The notes below the pieces were generated by a model, which ran no database searches, was not told where the DNA came from, and saw nothing but the letters and a program-made list of their open reading frames with translations. 64,000 bases of DNA from Amycolatopsis iheyensis (GTDB lineage Bacteria > Actinomycetota > Actinomycetes > Mycobacteriales > Pseudonocardiaceae), in assembly GCF_024703995.1 (NCBI RefSeq), contig NZ_JAMXQV010000015.1, forward strand, positions 124,001-188,000, given 5' to 3'. How positions within the stretch are numbered: position 1 is the stretch's first letter; every line of letters begins with the position of its first letter. Of this stretch, positions 58,218-64,000 are shown in pieces. The position numbers and the translations under genes were made by a program.

Positions 58218-59108
58218 GTGAGCGCGGCGCGCGCGATCGGACTGGTGTTGGGTGTGGTGGCCGACGGCGCTCTGGGCGACCCCCGGCGGCGCCCTCCGGT
58301 GACGGCGTTTGGCCGGCTCTCGCCGGGCCCCGGCCTGGCGGTCGCGGGCGCCGTGGTCGCCGGCGGCCTGCTGCTCGAACGCGTCGGCCGCGGGCGGCCG
58401 CTGGTGCAGGCCACCTCGACTGCCGCGTCGACGTGGGCCGTGCTCGGGGCGGCCGGGCTGGCGCTGCAGGGCACCGAGCTCGCTCGCGACCTCGAGGAGT
58501 CCCGCTTCGACCCGGCACGCTCGACACTGTCCGAATTGGACCCGCGGGTGGCCGACAGTCTCGACCTGGTCGGCCTTTCGCGGGCCTCGGTCGAAACTCT
58601 GGCGGAAAACACCTCGGACGCCGTCGTCGCGCCGCTCGTCTGGGGCGCGGTCGCGGGCGTGCCCGGGCTCCTGGGCGCCCGCGCGGTGAGCCTGCTGCGA
58701 CGGGCGCGCGCGGGACGTCAAGGCCACTGGGCGATCGACCGGCTCGACGAGCTGGTCCACCTCGTCCCGACCCGCGTCGCGGCGGGCCTGACGGTCCTGG
58801 CGGCCCCGGTGGTCGGCGGCTCGGCGGGCGGCGCGTGGCGGGCGTGGCGCCGCGACACGATCGCCCACCCGAGCCCGAACGCGGGCCGCGTCGAGGCGGC
58901 GTTCGCGGGAGCGCTGGAAATCCGCGTCGGCGGGCGGACCGTTTACCCGCAGGGCGTGGCCGAACTGCCGGTGCTCGGCGTGGGGCGGAACCCGGACGCC
59001 GGGCACGTGACGCGGGCGGTGGAGCTGTCCCGGGTCGTCGGGTGGCTGGCCGCGGTGACGTCGGTGGTGCTGGCGGTCGTGGCCGGGTGCCGGCGCCGGT
59101 CGGTGTAA
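58218..59108 (+). CDS. cobD: cobalamin biosynthesis protein CobD/CbiB
   Basis: A 296-residue membrane protein that attaches the aminopropanol arm to adenosylcobyric acid. It has the family's N-terminal GDPRRRPPVTAFGRL, the LGLSRASVETLAENTSD-like segment (VGLSRASVETLAENTSD) and the C-terminal HPSPNAGRVEAAFAGAL. Membrane segments alternate through its length. GTG start at 58218 with a G-rich stretch upstream. No B12 riboswitch is visible upstream. In M. tuberculosis cobD (Rv2236c) lies beside SURF1 and ptpA, as here. Confidence 0.93.
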   Translation: MSAARAIGLVLGVVADGALGDPRRRPPVTAFGRLSPGPGLAVAGAVVAGGLLLERVGRGRPLVQATSTAASTWAVLGAAGLALQGTELARDLEESRFDPARSTLSELDPRVADSLDLVGLSRASVETLAENTSDAVVAPLVWGAVAGVPGLLGARAVSLLRRARAGRQGHWAIDRLDELVHLVPTRVAAGLTVLAAPVVGGSAGGAWRAWRRDTIAHPSPNAGRVEAAFAGALEIRVGGRTVYPQGVAELPVLGVGRNPDAGHVTRAVELSRVVGWLAAVTSVVLAVVAGCRRRSV

Positions 59109-59109
59109 C

Positions 59110-59159
59110 TCCTCCGCGTATCAACGAGCGTAGTGAACGCTTCGCGGATACTGGGAGGA
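59110..59159 (+). promoter_or_regulatory. RNA hairpin masking a ribosome binding site
   Basis: TCCTCC (59110-59115) is complementary to GGAGGA (59154-59159), the ribosome binding site of the next gene. GTATC/GATAC (59118-59122 with 59147-59151) and AGCGT/ACGCT (59127-59131 with 59137-59141) stack inside it. Opening this structure would be needed for translation. Confidence 0.6.
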
Positions 59160-59164
59160 ATTTC

Positions 59165-59602
59165 GTGCGGTACAAGCACATTGTGGTGGGCGTCGTCGCG
59201 GCGAGCCTGATGGGTCTCGCCGTGACCGGCACCGCCGAGGCCAAGGACCGCCGCTGCGGCCCCACCTACGAGCAGGACTCCACCGGCAGCTTGGGCACTT
59301 CGTTCACGCTGAAGTCCAAGCACGACGACGACGGCCCCGGCGGGTCGTTCGTCGTGGGGGAGGAGTTCGAGATCCACACCAACGTCGCCGGCCAGACCTG
59401 GAGCATCACCTTCGCCGACAACGGCAAGGTCTTCTTCACCGGCGACGACGTCTCGACGACCGCGGGGATCCGGGAACAGCACCCGACCGCGAACCAGCCG
59501 GGCGTCACCCAGCACATGACCGCGGACGCGGTGAACCACACCACGGGCGAGACCATCCACGGTTTCCTTGACGTCCTCCCGGTCCCGCGCTGCGGCGGCT
59601 GA
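59165..59602 (+). CDS. small secreted protein of unknown function
   Basis: A 145-residue protein with a clear Sec signal peptide (RYKHIVVGVVAASLMGLAVT, cleavage likely after AEA at about residue 26). The mature part of about 119 residues has two cysteines (RRCGPTYEQ near its start and PRCGG at the end) that may pair, and a beta-rich pattern. I recognise no family. GTG at 59165 with GGAGG six bases upstream; that site is sequestered in a predicted hairpin. It follows cobD by 56 bases but need not share its regulation. Confidence 0.7.
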   Translation: MRYKHIVVGVVAASLMGLAVTGTAEAKDRRCGPTYEQDSTGSLGTSFTLKSKHDDDGPGGSFVVGEEFEIHTNVAGQTWSITFADNGKVFFTGDDVSTTAGIREQHPTANQPGVTQHMTADAVNHTTGETIHGFLDVLPVPRCGG

Positions 59603-59631
59603 CGCACTCCGCTCGTCGCGGCTGAGGGCCC

Positions 59632-60246
59632 TCAGCCGCGACGGCGCAGCTGGGCCAGGGCTTCGTCGTCGAGCCGCCCGCCGCGTTCGGCCAGCCGGGC
59701 GCCGATCCGCTCGCGGTCCTCGGCCGTCTTGTTCCCGCCGAACTTGAACTTCGCGCGCACGCCCGTGATCGTGAACTCGATCCCGCGGATCCCCGGCAGC
59801 AGCCGCCGGTCCGGGGCCTCGGTCGCGCTCACCCGGGCCCGCGCGCCGTCCGGCTCGAAGTGGCGCAGCTGCTCGTCCAGCAGAGCCGCCTTCGCGGCCG
59901 GGTCGTCGACCAGCCGCACGTCGCCCTCGAGCTGGACCGTCGCGTAGTACGACGTCGGCACCCCGAGCTCCGGGTCCGCCGCGGTGTTCCAGTCCGCGCG
60001 GATGTAGGTGTAGTCGTCGACCACCGTCAGCAGTGCCCGGGGGTGCTCCTCCAGCAGCGGCCAGATCGGGTTCGGGCGGGCCAGGTGCGTGAGGACCGTG
60101 CGGTCGCCGTCGAACGCGAAGTGCGCCGGGGTCACCACCGGGAGGTCACGCCCGGAGCCGCCGGCGATGAGCTGGCCGAAGTCGTGCACGGACAGCCAGC
60201 CGCGCCATTCGTCGTCCGAAGCGGCGTCCCAGGGGTGGATCAGCAT
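59632..60246 (-). CDS. FMN-binding PaiB-like / pyridoxamine-5'-phosphate-oxidase-fold protein
   Basis: A 204-residue split-barrel flavoprotein of the FMN-binding 'negative transcriptional regulator' (PaiB) type. LPVVTPAHFAFDGDRTVLTH and HLARPNPIW match the FMN-binding strands, followed by PTSYYATVQLEGDVRLVDD and GIRGIEFTITGVRAKFKF. It is probably an oxidoreductase or haem/flavin-binding protein. The ATG at 60246 has GATACT six bases upstream on the minus strand, so it may be leaderless. It lies between the cobD and SURF1 genes. Confidence 0.8.
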   Translation of the reverse strand: MLIHPWDAASDDEWRGWLSVHDFGQLIAGGSGRDLPVVTPAHFAFDGDRTVLTHLARPNPIWPLLEEHPRALLTVVDDYTYIRADWNTAADPELGVPTSYYATVQLEGDVRLVDDPAAKAALLDEQLRHFEPDGARARVSATEAPDRRLLPGIRGIEFTITGVRAKFKFGGNKTAEDRERIGARLAERGGRLDDEALAQLRRRG

Positions 60247-60296
60247 GACCCGAGTATCACCGGGACAAGTGGCACCGAGAAAGGGCCATTTTCGGG

Positions 60297-61130
60297 CTAC
60301 TTCTGATGTCCACTTTCGGCGAGCTCGTCCTCGGCGAGGATCTCCGCGACGGACTTCCGGCGCGTCGGCGTCTCGGCCGACGCCGTCAGCGCGCCACCGG
60401 GCTTGAGCTCGCGCACGGTGAAGTACAGCCAGCCGAGCAGCGCCATCGTGCCGAACGCGAGCCACTGCAGCGCGTAGGACAGGAACGGCCCGGAGTCGGT
60501 CTGCGGCAGCGGCAGCGCGCCCAGCACGCCGGGCTGACCGGTGTCGAGCTGGAAGTACCCCGGCCGGATGTCGAGCTTGCCCGCCCGCGCGACCACCTTC
60601 GAGTCGACGACGTAGCTCTGCAGCTGCCCACCGGTCGACGCGTCGGCGAAGGCGTCCCGGTTCTTCGGGTCCGTCTCGTCCGCGCGGGCCCGCGCGGTGA
60701 CCTGCACGGTCCCGGCCGGCGGCGGTGCGTAGGGCAGCACGCCGGACTTGCTGTCGAGCCGGACGTAACCGCGGTCGACCAGCACGACCGTGCCGTCGGT
60801 CGTCCGCAACGGCGTCAGGACCTCGAAGGCGCCTTCGCCCTGGACCGTCCGCAGCCGCGCGACGACCTCCTTGTCCGGCAGGTACTGGCCGGTGATGGAG
60901 ACGAGGTGCCATTCGGTCCGCGGGCCTGGCGCGGCTTCCGCGGGCAGCAGCTGCGCCAGCGGCAGTGGTGCCGCGGTGAACGACGCTTCGAGGGCGGAGT
61001 TCTGCTGCTCGCGCTCGGTGTTGCGGCTGAACTGCCAGGGCGCCAGCAGCGTGTAGCAGCAGACGGCGAAGGTGAAGACCACCGCCGTCAGGGCCAGCCA
61101 CCCGGGCCGGAGCAGGAACCGCAACCGCAC
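60297..61130 (-). CDS. SURF1-family protein
   Basis: A 277-residue SURF1 homolog, a cytochrome oxidase assembly factor. The N-terminal membrane helix is LTAVVFTFAVCCYTLLAPWQ, the central domain has VLVDRGYVRL (the conserved RG(W/Y) strand), and the C-terminal helix is LSYALQWLAFGTMALLGWLY. A short cytoplasmic tail follows. The GTG at 61130 has TACCGT six bases upstream on the minus strand. Counterpart of Rv2235 in the same neighbourhood. Confidence 0.9.
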   Translation of the reverse strand: MRLRFLLRPGWLALTAVVFTFAVCCYTLLAPWQFSRNTEREQQNSALEASFTAAPLPLAQLLPAEAAPGPRTEWHLVSITGQYLPDKEVVARLRTVQGEGAFEVLTPLRTTDGTVVLVDRGYVRLDSKSGVLPYAPPPAGTVQVTARARADETDPKNRDAFADASTGGQLQSYVVDSKVVARAGKLDIRPGYFQLDTGQPGVLGALPLPQTDSGPFLSYALQWLAFGTMALLGWLYFTVRELKPGGALTASAETPTRRKSVAEILAEDELAESGHQK

Positions 61131-61227
61131 CCCACCACGGTAGGCCGTGCCCCACCCGGGCCGCCCTCCGACCTCCGTCACCTGTGACGTCGGCCGGGAC
61201 GAACCGCCCGAGCGGGGCGAACGCGGC

Positions 61228-62592
61228 TCAGCGGTCCAGCCGCCACTGCTGGCTCGGGTTCCCGGCGACGCAGGCGGCGGTGATCACCCGCGTGCCCGGG
61301 TCGTTCGAGCCCAGGTCGGCGCAGAGGCCGTTGTGGTTGCGCAGCGTGCCGTCCCCGGGCGCGGTCCACTGCTGGCTCGGGTTGCCCGGCTGGCACGCGA
61401 TCATGATCAGCCGGCTGCCGGGGGTGTTCGAGCCGAGGTCGGCGCACAGGCTGTTGGTGTTGCGCAGCGCCCCGCCGAGCAGCCCCCAGCGCTGGCTGAC
61501 GAGGTCCGCCCCGCAGGCGACCATCGTGATCGGCGTGTTCACGGCGTTCGAGCCGAGGTCGGCGCAGAGACCGTTGCTGTTGCGCAGCGTGCCGTCGCCC
61601 TTGAGGAACCACTGCTGGCTGAGGTTGCCCTCGGCGCACCCGACGGTGATCAACGGCGTGCCCGGCGCGTTGCTGCCGATGTCGGCGCAGGCGCCGGCGG
61701 CCGTCCGGAAGGTGCCGTCACCCGGGAAGCGCCACTGCTGTTCGGGCCCCGCGGTGCAGGGCGCGGTGACGAGCGCCGTCCCGGCGACGGCGACGCAGCG
61801 TCCGTCCGCGGTGCGCACGGTGCCGTCACCGGGCAGCGTCCAGTGCTGACCGGCGGCGCACGTCGTGAGGGTGACCTGCGGGCCGTCGCCGGTGCAGAGG
61901 CCGTTGAAGTTGCGGATCGCGTACGGCGGGATCTGCGCGCGGACCCAGTCGGTGATCTCGTCGAGGCGGGTTTCGGTGGTGCCCTGCCGCGTTTCGGTTT
62001 CGCCGAGGCACCCGTGCTGCCACGACGTGGCGTTGACCGCGACCAGCTCCGTGACACCGCCGGTCTCCCGCAGCGCCGGACCGCCCGCGTCCCCCTTGCA
62101 GGTGGTGGCGTCCGCGGCGGTGATGGCCAGCGTCGTCGTGGTGCTCGACTGCACGGTGAAGTTCGCGGTGGACAGCTTGTCCGGCACCCAGGTCGTCGCG
62201 GTCCGGCCGTAGCCGGCGATCCGCAGTGTTTCGCCGGTCTGGACCGGCGACGTGGCCAGCGCGACCGGCGCGACCGTGAAGACGGGCGCGTCGAGCTGGG
62301 CCAGGGCCAGGTTCCGGTCCGCCCTGGGGACCAGCGTGGTGATCTTGGCCGTCCGGCCGCCGACCGTCGCGGTGGCCGTGCCTGGCTGCGCCGGGTCGGC
62401 GAAGCAGGACGACGCGGTCAGCACCCACTGCGGTGCGACGAGCGCGCCGGTGCAGGCGCGGCCGGCGCTGGTGACCTTCGCGACGAAGGTGTAGGTCCCG
62501 TCGGCGGCTTGGCTGCCACCGGTGATCGCCGCGGCCGGCGTGGCGGTCAGGACCGCCGCTGCCAGTGCCAGGCCGAGAATTCTTGGGCGCAC
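61228..62592 (-). CDS. secreted trypsin-fold pseudoprotease with ricin-B lectin repeats
   Basis: A 454-residue secreted protein. Signal peptide RPRILGLALAAAVLTATPAA; residues 23-228 have a chymotrypsin fold with ITGGSQAADGTYTFVAKV, WVLTASSCF, RNLALAQLD and CKGDAGGPAL. The catalytic triad positions read Ser62 (His expected), Asn94 (Asp) and Ala169 (Ser), so it cannot be a serine protease. Residues 230-454 hold six beta-trefoil repeats of the NGLCADLGSN...CxxGNxSQQW type, which bind carbohydrate in relatives. GTG start with GAGGGG about six bases upstream. It sits between SURF1 and the ptpA-like gene and is absent from the mycobacterial version of this block. Confidence 0.88.
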   Translation of the reverse strand: MRPRILGLALAAAVLTATPAAAITGGSQAADGTYTFVAKVTSAGRACTGALVAPQWVLTASSCFADPAQPGTATATVGGRTAKITTLVPRADRNLALAQLDAPVFTVAPVALATSPVQTGETLRIAGYGRTATTWVPDKLSTANFTVQSSTTTTLAITAADATTCKGDAGGPALRETGGVTELVAVNATSWQHGCLGETETRQGTTETRLDEITDWVRAQIPPYAIRNFNGLCTGDGPQVTLTTCAAGQHWTLPGDGTVRTADGRCVAVAGTALVTAPCTAGPEQQWRFPGDGTFRTAAGACADIGSNAPGTPLITVGCAEGNLSQQWFLKGDGTLRNSNGLCADLGSNAVNTPITMVACGADLVSQRWGLLGGALRNTNSLCADLGSNTPGSRLIMIACQPGNPSQQWTAPGDGTLRNHNGLCADLGSNDPGTRVITAACVAGNPSQQWRLDR

Positions 62593-62663
62593 GCGGTTCC
62601 CCTCATCGACGACGATGCCGGAGGGCTTATCGGTGCGGTGGGGTGAGTGGTACAGACCTGGCT

Positions 62664-62679
62664 TGTGACGCCGGTCACG
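62664..62679. promoter_or_regulatory. CRP-like palindrome
   Basis: TGTGA-CGCCGG-TCACG, one mismatch from the CRP consensus TGTGA-N6-TCACA, about 72 bases upstream of the pseudoprotease start and overlapping the 3' end of the phosphatase gene. Confidence 0.45.
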
Positions 62680-63133
62680 CGTGGGTGCGGACCCAGTCGA
62701 GCAGTGCCGGTACTGAGCGTTCGATCATGCCGAGGACGTCCTCGAAGCCGTCGTCGCCGCCGTAGTACGGGTCGGGGACTTCGGCTCCTTCCGGGGCGGA
62801 TGGGTCGAATGATCGCAGCAGTCGGACCTTGCTGGGATCTTCGACGCGCTCGAGCAGGAACTCGACGTGGCCCTCGTCTGCCGCGAGCAGGAGGTCGGCT
62901 TCCAGGTCGTCGCTGGTCACCTCGGTGGCGACGTGCTCTGTCGGGTAGCCGTGGGCCTTCAGGGTGGCTCGGGCTCGCTTGTCGGCCGGCTCTCCGGCGT
63001 GCCAAGGGCCGATGCCGCAGCTTGAGACGCGTACGTCGTCGAGGCCGGCTTCTTCCAGCTTCGCGCGGAAGATCAGCTCGGCCATGGGGGAGCGGCAGAT
63101 GTTGCCCGAACAGACGAAGACCAGGTTTGGCAC
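62675..63133 (-). CDS. low-molecular-weight protein tyrosine phosphatase
   Basis: A 152-residue LMW-PTP with the P-loop CSGNICRSPMAE near the N-terminus (V/CX5R(S/T) intact) and the acid loop VPDPYYGGDDGFEDVL. It dephosphorylates tyrosine in proteins; M. tuberculosis PtpA (Rv2234) is the positional equivalent beside SURF1. The open frame extends to 63340, but the GTG at 63133 directly precedes PNLVFVCSG and has TACGCT six bases upstream on the minus strand. Confidence 0.92.
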   Translation of the reverse strand: MPNLVFVCSGNICRSPMAELIFRAKLEEAGLDDVRVSSCGIGPWHAGEPADKRARATLKAHGYPTEHVATEVTSDDLEADLLLAADEGHVEFLLERVEDPSKVRLLRSFDPSAPEGAEVPDPYYGGDDGFEDVLGMIERSVPALLDWVRTHA

Positions 63134-63191
63134 TTCGTGAGCGTAACCGGCCGGGAATTCCCTCCGGCACCCCGAAGCTTTGATTGTGACT

Positions 63192-63254
63192 ACGGCCGGC
63201 AGCACCGCGTCAAGGCGGGAAAGATGCCTTGACCCGGCGCCGCCGGCCGTGTTT
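63192..63254 (+). terminator. nested hairpin with T-run, no obvious upstream gene
   Basis: ACGGCCGGC (63192-63200) pairs with 63242-63250 and, inside it, TCAAGGC (63210-63216) pairs with 63226-63232; GTTTT follows. No plus-strand gene ends here. It may insulate the next small gene from upstream plus-strand transcription. From 63255 to 63380 I see nothing else. Confidence 0.6.
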
Positions 63255-63387
63255 TGGCTTCGGATCGGGGTGCGGGGGTCTGGGTCCTCGTCGGTGTGGG
63301 TTTGCGTGTTGCCTGCGGCGTTGCGTAACTGGCCGTTCACCCGGTCACCCGCTCGCTCGGCGGTACCAGCCGCCTGCGGCGGGCACC

Positions 63388-63393
63388 TAGCGT
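63388..63393 (+). promoter_or_regulatory. possible -10 box of the Cys-rich peptide gene
   Basis: TAGCGT lies 36 bases before the ATG at 63430, leaving room for a short leader containing the ribosome binding site. No convincing -35 hexamer. Confidence 0.35.
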
Positions 63394-63429
63394 TCGTTGC
63401 GCGAGGACGTGAACCGGAAGGAGAGCGAC

Positions 63430-63492
63430 ATGCACGGGTGCTGCTCCAAGTGCACTGGTCAGGGCTGCGGCTGCTGCGGCAACTGCAACTGA
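63430..63492 (+). CDS. 20-residue cysteine-rich peptide
   Basis: ATG at 63430 opens a 20-codon frame encoding MHGCCSKCTGQGCGCCGNCN, with seven cysteines (35 percent) in CC, CxxC-like and CxCC patterns. AAGGAG (63418-63423) lies six bases upstream, and a 13-bp perfect hairpin begins 12 bases after the stop, so the gene is framed by its own translation and termination signals. Cysteine density recalls metallothionein-type metal-binding peptides (mycobacterial MymT is a larger example) but I cannot match it to a family. It is not an attenuator leader, because no plus-strand gene follows. There is no signal peptide. Confidence 0.6.
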   Translation: MHGCCSKCTGQGCGCCGNCN

Positions 63493-63503
63493 CGCGCCAC
63501 CTC

Positions 63504-63533
63504 GGCGCTCCGGCGTCGGAACGCCGGAGCGCC
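63504..63533 (+). terminator. terminator of the Cys-rich peptide gene
   Basis: GGCGCTCCGGCGT (63504-63516) pairs perfectly with 63521-63533 over a CGGA loop. It lies 12 bases after the peptide stop codon and just before the converging chorismate mutase gene, so it may serve both. Confidence 0.75.
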
Positions 63534-63547
63534 CTTCCGGTCGACCC

Positions 63548-64000
63548 CTAAACCGCGCACGTTGCCGCGGTTGCCGCGCGCAGCGCTCGGGCGTGCAGGG
63601 CGTCGAAGCGGTGGACCACGTCCGCCACCCTTGCCGCCACCAGCAGGCGGGCCGGGCACGTCCGGGCCGTTCGCAGCTGCCGTGTTGCCGCCAGCTCGGC
63701 CAGCAAGCCCGTATTCATGCGGTCGATCGCCGGGCGGATCTCGGTCAGGTCGGGGCGGGTTGCCGGGGCCTCCGCCGGGTGCTCGGCCCACCTTGCGTGC
63801 AGGCCTCGCTGGACCAGTTTGCTCGCCTCGACCTGCGCGCGGAAGAACCGGACCGCCTCCGCCGGGTCCAGGCCCAGCTCCGGGGCGCGCGCCGCCACCG
63901 AGTCGTAGATCTGCTGCTCTCGGACCGGGTCGTCGATCGGGGACCCGGTGCCGTACTTCGCCGCCGCCACCTGGTCCGCGATGCGGACTCGCTGCGCCAC
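63548..64000 (-). CDS. chorismate mutase (AroQ type), C-terminal part
   Basis: The last 150 codons of a gene whose 5' end lies beyond the right edge. RIADQVAAAKYGTGSPIDDP and REQQIYDSVAARAPELGLDP followed by VRFFRAQVEASKLVQRGL match AroQ helices with the catalytic Arg/Lys/Gln-type residues of the gamma class (the secreted M. tuberculosis enzyme Rv1885c is the model). Two cysteines near the C-terminus could form a disulfide, as in exported AroQ-gamma enzymes; the signal peptide would be outside the window. It converts chorismate to prephenate. Confidence 0.85.
   Translation of the reverse strand: MAQRVRIADQVAAAKYGTGSPIDDPVREQQIYDSVAARAPELGLDPAEAVRFFRAQVEASKLVQRGLHARWAEHPAEAPATRPDLTEIRPAIDRMNTGLLAELAATRQLRTARTCPARLLVAARVADVVHRFDALHARALRAATAATCAV

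Noticed and set aside
63430..63533. Cysteine-responsive attenuator leader peptide
   Set aside because: Poly-Cys leaders precede sulfur genes on the same strand; here the next gene converges from the opposite strand.
63180..63551. 123-codon plus-strand frame covering the Cys-rich peptide region
   Set aside because: It starts inside the nested hairpin region, has no ribosome binding site or recognisable domain, and is in a different frame from the small gene with clear signals.

Overview
This is a very GC-rich chromosomal window from an actinomycete, most likely Amycolatopsis or a close Pseudonocardiales relative. The evidence is pervasive G/C in third codon positions, GTG/TTG starts, mycobacteria-like gene blocks (DUF3152-moeZ-TIGR02569, adnAB, MoxR/DUF58/SpoIIM/RDD, cobD-SURF1-ptpA) and recurring near-palindromes such as TCCACTGTGGAC inside genes. 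I see no rRNA, tRNA, insertion sequence, prophage or CRISPR array. The window starts inside a TetR gene and ends inside a chorismate mutase gene.

Layout. 0-5.1 kb: TetR fragment, alpha/beta hydrolase, DUF3152 protein, MoeZ, TIGR02569 protein and a small hypothetical. 5.2-14.0 kb: a six-gene nitrate assimilation operon (nitrate reductase, its FAD/BFD electron-transfer partner, nitrate transporter, NirB, NirD, and a HemD-winged-helix fusion) behind a GlnR-like site. 14.1-20.2 kb: AlkZ-like protein, DUF3224, a WYL regulator coupled to a second HemD-like protein, an SRPBCC-ArsR-DUF899 operon with two matching operators, an IdeR-type siderophore-interacting protein and an alkyltransferase-like protein. 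20.3-29.1 kb: AdnA/AdnB helicase-nuclease, DoxX-like protein, a RCK potassium channel with a 13-codon upstream ORF, and a small membrane protein. 29.1-43.6 kb: two paralogous HEYGHH zinc peptidases around the conserved GPDPase-membrane/DUF4129/DUF4350/MoxR/DUF58 operon, a lectin-like secreted protein, a divergent SpoIIM/RDD pair, then two tandem DUF2207 proteins. 43.6-47.3 kb: a pair of M16 peptidases and NudC. 47.6-54.4 kb: a ROK-regulated ABC sugar uptake operon with a GH4 glycosidase and a sugar kinase. 54.5-58.1 kb: ArsR-SRPBCC and gluconate uptake (gntP-gntK/GntR). 58.2-64 kb: CobD, small secreted protein, PaiB-like protein, SURF1, a lectin-bearing trypsin-fold pseudoprotease, PtpA-like phosphatase, a 20-residue cysteine-rich peptide gene, and chorismate mutase.

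Regulatory features are unusually legible. About fifteen genes have a TAnnnT-like hexamer 6-8 bases before an ATG/GTG, which implies widespread leaderless transcription. Candidate operators for ArsR (two loci), GntR, IdeR, GlnR, ROK and WYL regulators can be pointed to directly. Three families of palindromic repeats occupy gene 3' ends. They often begin on the stop codon itself, and one has entered a reading frame.

The least conventional items are the 20-residue Cys-rich peptide gene with its own ribosome binding site and terminator (63.4 kb), the protease-lectin that has lost all three catalytic residues (61.2-62.6 kb), the hairpin that masks the ribosome binding site of a secreted protein (59.1 kb), and the stop-codon-abutting repeat families.
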